Source: VXMF01 sp965206775
GTDB lineage: Bacteria > Acidobacteriota > Terriglobia > Bryobacterales > UBA6623
Reading direction: 5' to 3'
Length of the DNA: 64,000 nucleotides
Assembly (NCBI GenBank): GCA_965206775.1
Contig: CBDBKU010000002.1
Location: forward strand, 1,612,001 to 1,676,000
Both the position numbers and the translations under genes were made by a program. How positions within the stretch are numbered: position 1 is the stretch's first letter; each line of letters begins with the position of its first letter. Positions 8,125 to 14,902 of this stretch are shown here, piece by piece. The notes beneath the pieces were generated by a model. It saw only the letters and a list, made by a program, of their open reading frames with translations, ran no database searches and was not told where the DNA came from.

Positions 8125-8786
8125 CACTCGGCCTCGACCGCCATCAGGGCGGCCAGCACCGCCAGGCGCTCGCCCGGCTCCATCGCCGCATAGCGCTGCG
8201 CCCAGTTCGCGGCCTTGCGCTGGATGCACTGGCGGTGCGTGAAGTTCCGGCCCGCATAGCGGTGCCAGTGCACGCGTCCCGGCGCGAAGTTGCACCAGAC
8301 CTTCTCGGTCACCACCCCGGCCTGGTTCATCACCTGCAGCGACAGGCTGTGCCAGTCCGGCAGAGCCCGCTCGTACAGGTCCGAGGGGTAGCCGGAGAGC
8401 ATCACCGCACAGGGCAGGCCTTTGAGCAACGCCAGCAGTTCCTCGTGATCGGCCTGCGTGTAGTCATAGCGGTAGCGGCGCTGCGCTTGGCGGGCGCCGT
8501 GCAGATAGGGTGGGTCGCTGTAGACCAGTTCGTCGCCCGCAAACGGGAAGTCGGACAGAAAGCGGTGGCAGCACCCGTGCACCAGTTCCACCTCGTAATC
8601 GCAGCGAAACGCCCGGATGGAGCGGGCGCTGCGATCAATGCCGATGTTCCTCAGGGCCGGCGGTTTGCGCTGCATGATCGCGCCGCCACCGAGATGGGTC
8701 TCGATATAGGTGCCATGCGGCGGCATCGCTGCGATCAGCGGCTGGCACAGACCCGAGGTCGCCTTCGATCCGTACCATGCTCCCAT
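8124..8786 (-). CDS. Dam-like DNA adenine methylase carried by the IS
   Basis: A 220-residue D12-class N6-adenine methyltransferase. The N-terminal WYGSKATS segment corresponds to the FxGxK region that binds S-adenosylmethionine. YIETHLGGGAIM (27-38) resembles the FxGxG-type motif, and the catalytic SDPPY motif is at residues 90-94. It is shorter than E. coli Dam (278 residues). The ATG at 8786 is supported by GGAGG at 8795-8799, eight bases upstream. The longer start at 8819 is excluded if transcription begins near 8815, as the promoter predicts. It is the first gene of the element and its stop is joined to the transposase start. Its target sequence is unknown. Confidence 0.88.
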   Translation of the reverse strand: MGAWYGSKATSGLCQPLIAAMPPHGTYIETHLGGGAIMQRKPPALRNIGIDRSARSIRAFRCDYEVELVHGCCHRFLSDFPFAGDELVYSDPPYLHGARQAQRRYRYDYTQADHEELLALLKGLPCAVMLSGYPSDLYERALPDWHSLSLQVMNQAGVVTEKVWCNFAPGRVHWHRYAGRNFTHRQCIQRKAANWAQRYAAMEPGERLAVLAALMAVEAE

Positions 8787-8821
8787 CGCCGCGTCCTCCG
8801 CCGAAGGCTCCGTTAGCAAGC

Positions 8822-8850
8822 AGCATAGGCGGTCACAATGAGGTTGTCAA
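8822..8850 (-). promoter_or_regulatory. sigma70-type promoter of the IS operon
   Basis: On the minus strand, TTGACA (8850-8845) and TATGCT (8827-8822) are separated by exactly 17 bp. This is the best consensus promoter seen in the window. Transcription would start near 8815 and run through methylase and transposase. The run GGGTTTTTTG just upstream of it on the same strand could be the tail of a terminator against incoming transcription, but the stem is unclear. Confidence 0.75.
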
Positions 8851-9003
8851 GCAAAAAACCCGCTAGGTCCGGAATGCCGCCGATTGCCGGTCAGGACGGT
8901 TCCCGCTCAGCGACAGGTTCCCGACACGAACAACCGTTCGAAACCTGACCGGATACAAGCGCAAGCATTGACCCGAGTGACGGCATGCGAAAGGACAAAT
9001 AGT

Positions 9004-9026
9004 CAAAAAGGGGCCTGAGTAGTTAC
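9004..9026. repeat. IS right terminal inverted repeat
   Basis: The outer 11 bases TGAGTAGTTAC (9016-9026) are the exact complement of the left end. It borders the right target duplication directly. Confidence 0.95.
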
Positions 9027-9034
9027 GGTTCCAC
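9027..9034. repeat. IS target site duplication, right copy
   Basis: GGTTCCAC, identical to 6633-6640. Removing the element and one copy restores a continuous intergenic region between hisF and padR. Confidence 0.95.
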
Positions 9035-9096
9035 TTTCTTTTCGTCAGAGGCGGCGCCACCCGGGCTTTTCCGCCTACCTCCGTGCCCGGAGCGCT

Positions 9097-9212
9097 AGCG
9101 GCGTCCGCCGGAGGGAATCTGCTCGCGGGCCGGCATGCCGCGGCTGGCCAGCCGAGCGGCGTCCGCCGGAGGGAATCTGCTCGCGGGCCGGCATGCCGCG
9201 GCTGGCCAGCCG
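9097..9212. repeat. two tandem copies of a 58-bp palindromic repeat
   Basis: Copies at 9097-9154 and 9155-9212 appear identical, and the start of a third (AGCGG) follows. Each unit contains two perfect palindromes, CGGCATGCCG and CGGCTGGCCAGCCG, so each transcribed copy could fold into strong hairpins. They lie just after the hisF stop (9228) on the his operon strand and could act as a terminator or mRNA-stabilising structure. No gene is seen in 9035-9227. Confidence 0.85.
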
Positions 9213-9227
9213 AGCGGGTGTCGCCGC

Positions 9228-10007
9228 TCAGTCCCCCTTGTCCGGCTCGAGCAGCCGGACCGGAATCCCTTCCTTCCTGAGCAGCTTCTTGAGCCCGTCG
9301 GAGGTGAATGTCCCGTAGTGGAAGATCGAAGCGGCCAGCGCGGCGTCCGCCCGTCCGTCCGTCAAGACTCGCACGAAGTCTCCGGGCACGCCGCCGCCGC
9401 CGCTGGCGATGACCGGGACCCGCGTGGCTTCCGCGATAGCCCGGGTCAGCTCGCAGTCGTAGCCTTCCTGAGTGCCGTCGGCGTCCATGGACGTGAGCAG
9501 GATCTCGCCCGCGCCCAGCGACTCGCCCTGATGCGCCCATTCGACCGCGTCGAGTCCCGTGTCCTTGCGGCCCCCGTAGGTGTTGACGTTCCACCGGCCT
9601 CGACTCACGCTCCGCGCGTCGATCGCCAGCACCACTGCCTGCGCGCCGAATTCTTCGGAGAGCTCGCGGATCAGCGCCGGGCGCTCGACGGCCGCGGTGT
9701 TGACCGAGACCTTGTCGGCTCCAGCAACGAGAATTGTCCGGGCGTCCCGGACTGACCGGATTCCGCCACCCACTGTTAGTGGGATGAACACCTTCCGCGC
9801 GGTGTGCTCCACGACGTCCACCATCGTGTCGCGGCGGTCGCTCGAAGCGGTGATGTCGAGAAAGACCAGTTCATCGGCACCGTCCTCGTTATAGCGCGCG
9901 CTCAGTTCCACTGGATCCCCGGCGTCGCGCAGGCCCACGAAGTTGATGCCCTTGACGACGCGTCCAGCCTTGACGTCGAGGCACGGAATGATGCGCTTCG
10001 TCAGCAT
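9228..10007 (-). CDS. hisF: imidazole glycerol phosphate synthase, cyclase subunit
   Basis: With HisH, converts PRFAR and ammonia to imidazole glycerol phosphate plus AICAR. The 259-residue TIM barrel has both catalytic aspartates, Asp11 (IPCLDV) and Asp130 (LAIDA), plus the phosphate sites LTVGGGIRS and ASGGGGVPG. ATG 10007 gives the canonical MLTKRIIPCLDV start; the frame stays open upstream but runs through hisH and is not used. It overlaps the hisH end by seven bases and is the last gene of the his operon before the 58-bp repeats and the IS. Confidence 0.97.
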   Translation of the reverse strand: MLTKRIIPCLDVKAGRVVKGINFVGLRDAGDPVELSARYNEDGADELVFLDITASSDRRDTMVDVVEHTARKVFIPLTVGGGIRSVRDARTILVAGADKVSVNTAAVERPALIRELSEEFGAQAVVLAIDARSVSRGRWNVNTYGGRKDTGLDAVEWAHQGESLGAGEILLTSMDADGTQEGYDCELTRAIAEATRVPVIASGGGGVPGDFVRVLTDGRADAALAASIFHYGTFTSDGLKKLLRKEGIPVRLLEPDKGD

Positions 10008-10612
10008 GGCGATGCTCCGAGGAAGTTCTGCACGATGCGCTGGCCCAGCGGCCCGGACTTTTCCGGATGGAACTGCACGCCGAAAACGTTGCCCCGCTCG
10101 AATGCCGCGCAGAACGTCTGCCCGGCGTAGCCGCACAGTGCCGCCGCGTGGGACCCTGCCGCCGAGGCAGGCACGTAGTAGCTGTTCGCGAAGTAGACGT
10201 ACGGATTCGCACCGATACCGTGCAACAGGCGCGGCGAACCCTGCATCTCCAAGCAGTTCCAGCCCATCTGGGGCACGCGCGCTTCCTCCGGAAACCGCAC
10301 GACGCGCCCAGGGTAGATCCCGAGGCCTCGTTCGGGGGCTTCCTCGCTGCTTTCGAAAAGAGCTTGCAGGCCAAGGCAGATGCCTAGGAACGGGACGCCC
10401 GCGGCAATCCGTTCGCACAATGCCTGTCTCACGCCGAGCTTGTCGAGGGATCGGAGTAGCTGCCCGTAGTGGCCCACGCCCGGGAGGATGATGCGCGAGG
10501 CTGCCGCCAGCCCGGCTGCGTCCGAGACGATCTCGAACGGAGCGGATACGCTCGCCAGCGTGTTGGCGACGGACCGCAGGTTGCCAGCGCCGTAATCGAA
10601 CACAGCGGTCAT
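10001..10612 (-). CDS. hisH: imidazole glycerol phosphate synthase, glutaminase subunit
   Basis: A 203-residue class I glutamine amidotransferase that feeds ammonia through the HisF barrel. FDYGAGNLRSV opens the protein, GICLGLQ holds the nucleophile cysteine and FGVQFHPEKSG holds the catalytic His and Glu. The length is standard. It lies one base after hisB and overlaps hisF by seven bases, consistent with coupled translation of the two subunits. Confidence 0.97.
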   Translation of the reverse strand: MTAVFDYGAGNLRSVANTLASVSAPFEIVSDAAGLAAASRIILPGVGHYGQLLRSLDKLGVRQALCERIAAGVPFLGICLGLQALFESSEEAPERGLGIYPGRVVRFPEEARVPQMGWNCLEMQGSPRLLHGIGANPYVYFANSYYVPASAAGSHAAALCGYAGQTFCAAFERGNVFGVQFHPEKSGPLGQRIVQNFLGASPC

Positions 10613-10613
10613 T

Positions 10614-11222
10614 TCACGCTCCCCTCTCGAGAATGCCCTTCGTGCTCGGAAGCTGGTCCTTGAGCTGCGGGTCCTTGGAGCACGCGAAGCGCATGGCCTT
10701 CGCCCAGCACTTGAAGAGAGCTTCGATGCGGTGGTGGCTGGAACGGCCGTAGAGCACTCTCAGATGGAGGTTAGCCCCGCAGTGGACCGCGAAGCCGTCG
10801 AAAAAGTCGTGCAGAAGCTCGGCCTGCAGGTCGCCGACCATCTGGAATGGAGATGGGGCGCTATACACGAGGGCGGGCCGGCCGCCGAGGTCGACGGCTG
10901 CTGCTGCGAGGGTCTCGTCCATGGGCATCAGGAAGTAGCCGGACCGCAGGATGCCGGCCTTGTTTCCGAGGGCGGCGGCGAAGGCCTGGCCGAGCACGAT
11001 GCCGCAATCCTCGACGGTGTGGTGCTGGTCGACATCGAGGTCCCCCTCCGCACGCAGCCCGAGGTCGAACGCTCCGTGCCGGGCGAACGACTCGAGCATG
11101 TGATCGAAGAATCGTATTCCACTACGGATGTCGTAGCGGCCCTCGCCGTCGATATTCAGCTCGGCGGCGATGCGCGTCTCCTTTGTGTTCCGCTCGACGC
11201 TTGCGGTGCGTGTTGAAGTCAT
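10614..11222 (-). CDS. hisB: imidazoleglycerol-phosphate dehydratase
   Basis: Removes water from imidazole glycerol phosphate using two Mn ions. The 202-residue protein is the stand-alone dehydratase with no N-terminal phosphatase domain, unlike the bifunctional E. coli HisB. Metal ligands lie in FFDHMLESFARHG, DQHHTVEDCG and SSHHRIEALFK, the duplicated histidine-rich motifs of the family. It overlaps the preceding HAD phosphatase gene by ATGA. The missing phosphatase domain makes a separate histidinol-phosphatase necessary. Confidence 0.97.
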   Translation of the reverse strand: MTSTRTASVERNTKETRIAAELNIDGEGRYDIRSGIRFFDHMLESFARHGAFDLGLRAEGDLDVDQHHTVEDCGIVLGQAFAAALGNKAGILRSGYFLMPMDETLAAAAVDLGGRPALVYSAPSPFQMVGDLQAELLHDFFDGFAVHCGANLHLRVLYGRSSHHRIEALFKCWAKAMRFACSKDPQLKDQLPSTKGILERGA

Positions 11223-11896
11223 CCCAGGATCGCCTCCAGATCGTTGACGCTCTCGAGCACCTCCTCGGCGCCTAGCTCCTCGAAGAGCATGCGCGTCTCT
11301 TCGTGCCGGGGCGTCTCTTGCGAAGCGATTCCGACGAAGCGCACGCCCGCGGCGCCGGCGGACCGGCAGTCGTCCACGTTGTCGCCGACAAAAACGATCT
11401 CGGCGTCGGGAGCCTCGCGTTTGACGTACAGCAGCCCGTCAGGCGCCGGCTTTTGGTTTGCCACGAGCTCGTGCGTGACGACCGGGTCGAATTCGACGGA
11501 AGGGCAGAAGCGGTCCAGCGTGTGGTGCGCCGCCTTCCTCCCTCGTCCGGTGAAGATGGCCAGTCGCCGCCGCTCGGCGAACCGCTCGAGAATGCCGGGG
11601 CGCACGAGCCAGCGTTCATTCCGAATCAGTCCGTCGCAATTCTCGCCCCAGTAGAGGATGCGCCCGTACGCGCGCACCTCGGTCGGATCCGCCGCGGCTC
11701 CGGCCGATCGGATCGCGAGCATCGCGATGTCGGAATCGTTGTTGTACCCGCCACCGTTCTTGATGCGGGCAATGTCGTCTTGGCTCATCCGCACGCCTGC
11801 GAAGTACCGCACCGTTTCGATCAGCGCGCGCCGGAAGGTCTCGGTGGGATCGACGAGGACTCCGTCCATGTCGAAAACCAGCATTTCCTTGCTCAT
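11219..11896 (-). CDS. HAD-superfamily phosphatase in the his operon, candidate histidinol-phosphatase
   Basis: A 225-residue HAD hydrolase. Motif I is FDMDGVLVD near the N-terminus with the nucleophile aspartate, motif II is the Thr in IFTGRG, motif III the Lys in NQKPAPD, and motif IV FVGDNVDDC. An alpha-helical cap lies between motifs I and II. ATG 11896 overlaps the hisC stop by ATGA and its stop overlaps hisB by ATGA, so it is built tightly into the operon. By position it is a natural candidate for dephosphorylating histidinol phosphate between HisC and HisD. It is not HisB-N-like in sequence, and other phosphatase roles are possible. Confidence 0.75.
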   Translation of the reverse strand: MSKEMLVFDMDGVLVDPTETFRRALIETVRYFAGVRMSQDDIARIKNGGGYNNDSDIAMLAIRSAGAAADPTEVRAYGRILYWGENCDGLIRNERWLVRPGILERFAERRRLAIFTGRGRKAAHHTLDRFCPSVEFDPVVTHELVANQKPAPDGLLYVKREAPDAEIVFVGDNVDDCRSAGAAGVRFVGIASQETPRHEETRMLFEELGAEEVLESVNDLEAILG

Positions 11897-12954
11897 CGCC
11901 CAAGCACCTCCTTGAAAGCTGCCAGGAACCGAACTGTCTCCCTGAGTGGGCCGACCGTGACACGTGCCGCGCCGGGAATGCTGGCCGACTGGTCCCGGAT
12001 CAGGATGCCTTTTTCGCTGAGTGCGGTGCAGATTCGGCTCGACTCGTCGCCGAGCTCGAAAAGCACGAAGTTGGCGCGGCTCGGCCAGTGACGGATCTCC
12101 AGCTCGTCGAGAGCCGCGCAGAGAAGTTCGCGCGCCTGCAGGATCTGCCGCACGTATCTGCGCACGTAGTCCGCGTCCTCGATCGCCGCGATTGCGCAAC
12201 GGATCGCCAGCGAGTTCACCCCGTAAGGGGACTGGCCCTTGCGAACGATCGCGATGTTCTCCGCTTGCGACGCCAGCACGCCGATTCGCAAGCCGGCCAT
12301 GCCGAACGCCTTGGAGAACGTTCGTGACACGAACAGGTTGGGCCAGCTCGCCAGGAGATCCAGCATGGTCTCGCCGTGGAAGTCGAAGTAGGCTTCGTCG
12401 ATCAGGACGGCGCAGCCGTCCGCCGCCTGCAGGATCCGCTCCGCTTGGCGGGCGGTGAGCACTCCTCCCGTGGGGTTGTTCGGGGACGCAATGCAGATCG
12501 CGCGAGTGCGCGGTCCCACGGCACTGATGATTTCACTCGCGGGGAACGCTAGGTCCGGCTGGCGATAGGGGACGAGCCTGGGCCGGCCGCCCACAAGCTG
12601 GGCGTAGAACTTCAGCATGCTGAAGGACGGCTTGGGGATGATGACTTCGTCGCCTTCGTCGACGTAGGCGTGCATGACTGCGCTGATCACCTCGTCCGTG
12701 CCCGCGCCGATGATCACCTGGTCCGCGCCGACCCCCAGGTGGGCACCGAGTTTCTCCCGGGCCTCGCTGTACTCGGGATACGTCGCTACGAAGCCGCGCG
12801 ACGAGCTCTCCCGCAGGACTTCCTGAACCTTGGGGGAGCAGCCTGTGACGTTCTCGTTGAAGTCGAGGCGCAGCTTCTCGCCGCGGCCTTCAAGCGGGGG
12901 ATTGTAGGGGGCCATCCGCCGGACCGCTTCGCGAGGCTTCGGGGCGTTAGGCAT
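11893..12954 (-). CDS. hisC: histidinol-phosphate aminotransferase
   Basis: A 353-residue fold-type I PLP enzyme that transaminates imidazole acetol phosphate. LDFNENVTGCSP matches the N-terminal substrate-binding segment, ASPNNPTGG the cofactor-binding loop, LIDEAYFDF the conserved Asp/Tyr, and SRTFSKAFGMAGLRIG the Schiff-base lysine. The ATG at 12954 (MPNAPKP) overlaps the hisD stop by eight bases. The longer upstream start would lie well inside hisD and is rejected. A HAD phosphatase gene follows with ATGA overlap. Confidence 0.96.
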   Translation of the reverse strand: MPNAPKPREAVRRMAPYNPPLEGRGEKLRLDFNENVTGCSPKVQEVLRESSSRGFVATYPEYSEAREKLGAHLGVGADQVIIGAGTDEVISAVMHAYVDEGDEVIIPKPSFSMLKFYAQLVGGRPRLVPYRQPDLAFPASEIISAVGPRTRAICIASPNNPTGGVLTARQAERILQAADGCAVLIDEAYFDFHGETMLDLLASWPNLFVSRTFSKAFGMAGLRIGVLASQAENIAIVRKGQSPYGVNSLAIRCAIAAIEDADYVRRYVRQILQARELLCAALDELEIRHWPSRANFVLFELGDESSRICTALSEKGILIRDQSASIPGAARVTVGPLRETVRFLAAFKEVLGR

Positions 12955-14221
12955 GGCGTGCACCTGCCACGGGCCCCGTCCGGGCTTCGATCGACCGAGC
13001 GTGCGCTTCCAGGCCCTCGGCCCGGGCAAGCGTCGCGATGGCTGGAGCGAGTTCCCGCAAGCCGTGCTCGGACAGCTTCTGCACCGAGACGATCTTGACG
13101 TAGTCGAGAACAGTCAGCCCCCCGCGAACGCGGGACGCTCCGCCGGTCGGCAGGACATGGTTCGGACCGGCCGCGTAGTCGCCGGCCGCTTCGGGACTCC
13201 AGGCCCCGACAAAAACGCTGCCGGCGTGCCTGATCTCGGAAAGCGGCACGGCTTCGCTCACGGAGAGGTGCTCCGGGGCGAAACGGTTGGCGATGTCGCA
13301 GGCCTCCTGGAGGCTGCCGGTGACGACCGCGGCACTGTTCTCCCGGATGGCCCGGGCCGCCACCTCACGAGTGGGGAGAGTCCGAATCTGCCGGCCGACT
13401 TCCGCGGCTACCGCTGCGGCCAGGCTGGACGAGGGCGTGAGCAGGACAGCGGCGGCATCGACGTCGTGCTCCGCTTGCGCCAGCATGTCGGCCGCGAGTG
13501 CCTTCGGGTCGCCCGAGTCGAACAGCAGGACAATCTCCGTGGGCCCCGCTACGAAGTCGATGCCCGTTTCACCAGCCAGCAGCTTCTTGGCCGCTGCAAC
13601 GTAGGCGTTCCCCGGCCCGACGATTCGATCGACCTTGGGAATGCTCTCCGTTCCGAACGCGAACGCCGCCACGGCTTGCGCCCCGCCGACCGCGTAGACT
13701 TCGTCCAAGCCCAGCATGGCGGCCGTGCCCAGGGTTTCCCTAGAGGGTCTGGGCGCGGCGACCGCGATGCGGGGCACTCCCGCCGTCTGGGCGGGTACCG
13801 CAGTCATCATGACCGTGGAGGGCAAGGGGTACCTTCCGCCCGGGATGTACGCCCCGATCGAGTCCAGCGGCCGGACCAGCTGGCCTAACTCGATCCCTAG
13901 CCCGGCTGGCTCCATCCATTCCGATGGCATCTGGCGTTCTGCAAATGCCCGAATCCGCGACGCCGCAACTCGCACCGCTTCAACGAAGTCCGGCTGGAGC
14001 GCATTGCGAGCTTCCCGCAGCGAAGCCCTAGGCAGGCGAGCCGCGCAGCCTTCCAGGCCATCGAGCTTGCGAGCGTATCCGAGCAGCGCCTCGTCGCCGC
14101 GAGTGCGCACAGCATCGAGGATCGGAGCGACTACCCGCTCGGCCTCGGCGAGCCGACGGACCCGTCCCCGAAGGAGCGCATCCAAAGCCTCCCGGTCCTG
14201 GCTGGCAATGACACGGAGCAT
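12947..14221 (-). CDS. hisD: histidinol dehydrogenase
   Basis: Oxidises histidinol to histidine in two NAD-dependent steps, using one zinc. The 424-residue length is typical. Visible landmarks are the IPGGRYPLPSTVMMTAVPAQ segment, the VGPGNAYVAAAKK loop, DFVAGPTEIVLLFD, the AEHDVDAAAVLLT metal region, and NRFAPEHLSV holding the catalytic Glu-His pair. It follows hisI by 21 bp and overlaps hisC by eight bases. Confidence 0.97.
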   Translation of the reverse strand: MLRVIASQDREALDALLRGRVRRLAEAERVVAPILDAVRTRGDEALLGYARKLDGLEGCAARLPRASLREARNALQPDFVEAVRVAASRIRAFAERQMPSEWMEPAGLGIELGQLVRPLDSIGAYIPGGRYPLPSTVMMTAVPAQTAGVPRIAVAAPRPSRETLGTAAMLGLDEVYAVGGAQAVAAFAFGTESIPKVDRIVGPGNAYVAAAKKLLAGETGIDFVAGPTEIVLLFDSGDPKALAADMLAQAEHDVDAAAVLLTPSSSLAAAVAAEVGRQIRTLPTREVAARAIRENSAAVVTGSLQEACDIANRFAPEHLSVSEAVPLSEIRHAGSVFVGAWSPEAAGDYAAGPNHVLPTGGASRVRGGLTVLDYVKIVSVQKLSEHGLRELAPAIATLARAEGLEAHARSIEARTGPVAGARHA

Positions 14222-14242
14222 GACTTGATCGCCGCTCCGGCC

Positions 14243-14617
14243 TCAAGCGCCGTACACGCTGTCCGGATCGTACGCGCGTTCCTCGTCGTGGACCCATGCT
14301 CCGTCGTCGAGCTTGCGGTAGAAGCAGCTGCGGAATCCAGCGTGGCAAACCCCCGGGCCCAGCGCCTCGGCGTGGATGAGCAGGGTGTCGAGGTCGCAGT
14401 CAACCTCGATGCGCTTGGCGAGCAGGTAGTGCCCGGAACTCTCGCCCTTGATCCAGAGCCTGCTTCGCGTCCGGCTGAAGAAGGTCACTTTCCCCGACTC
14501 GACCGTGTTGGCAAAGGCCTCCTCGTTCATGAAGCCCAGCATGAGCACGCGGCCGTCCCGATGGTCCTGAACGATCACGGGCACCAGGCCGTCGCACTTC
14601 GTGAAATCCAGGTTCAT
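14243..14617 (-). CDS. hisI: phosphoribosyl-AMP cyclohydrolase
   Basis: Opens the adenine ring of phosphoribosyl-AMP. The 124-residue protein is cyclohydrolase only; no HisE domain is fused. DHRDGRVLMLGFMN, FFSRTRSRLWIKGESSGH and the zinc cysteines in EVDCDLDTLL and VCHAGFRSCFYRKL are all present. A strong ribosome-binding site GGAGGA lies five bases before the ATG (14623-14628). It is the first gene of the his operon in this window; hisG and hisE must lie elsewhere. Confidence 0.96.
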   Translation of the reverse strand: MNLDFTKCDGLVPVIVQDHRDGRVLMLGFMNEEAFANTVESGKVTFFSRTRSRLWIKGESSGHYLLAKRIEVDCDLDTLLIHAEALGPGVCHAGFRSCFYRKLDDGAWVHDEERAYDPDSVYGA

Positions 14618-14902
14618 GGCAGTCCTCCGGGGCTGAACAGGGGCTCGGACAGTCCATCGCCAGAGCGGGAGTCTTCGTGTGCGACGCTCGCCGGATCCCG
14701 GGGCGTCGCGGCGGCCGCGATGCCGGAGCCTTATGCTCCAGCGTATCAGTCTCGGAGATCTCGGGCGCGCGATTCCTGGCCGATTCCGGCTGACCCGCCC
14801 GACACGGCGGGGACCTGGCTACGAAGCCCGGCCGACCGCTCGGCAGCACCAGCGAATGCAGCCTGCCCGGGGCTCGCAGCGGTAGCGGGATGGAGCGTCT
14901 CG
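14618..14902. other. intergenic region upstream of hisI
   Basis: 285 bp without a convincing gene, between the trkH end and hisI. It holds a short hairpin GGAGC-CTTAT-GCTCC at 14725-14739 and must contain the his operon promoter. No clear -35/-10 pair, leader peptide with a run of His codons, or T-box was recognised. Confidence 0.5.

Larger units (their letters stand above)
6641..9026 (-). mobile_element. IS66-family insertion sequence with DNA methylase passenger (2386 bp)
   Basis: A complete element bounded by perfect 11-bp terminal inverted repeats (GTAACTACTCA at 6641-6651 and its complement at 9016-9026; 18 of 23 bases match when extended). It is flanked by identical 8-bp duplications GGTTCCAC. 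Ends starting GTAA and 8-bp duplications are hallmarks of IS66. It holds two genes on the minus strand, an adenine methylase then a transposase, joined by TGATG. The accessory genes tnpA and tnpB are absent, as in the ISBst12 subgroup. A consensus promoter lies at 8822-8850. The right ~175 bp (8851-9026) are non-coding. Intact ends, intact genes and perfect duplications suggest recent insertion and possible activity. Confidence 0.95.

Noticed and set aside
6802..8193. 463-codon plus-strand open frame across the transposase
   Set aside because: It is antisense to the well-supported IS66 transposase, is glycine/alanine-rich low-complexity sequence and has no domain.
6641..9026. Composite transposon or genomic island around the IS
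   Set aside because: Only one IS copy is present and the flanking genes are housekeeping; the duplications directly abut the single element.
10008..10418. N-terminal extension of hisF
   Set aside because: It overlaps hisH in another frame and lacks similarity; the canonical MLTKRIIPCLDV start is at 10007.
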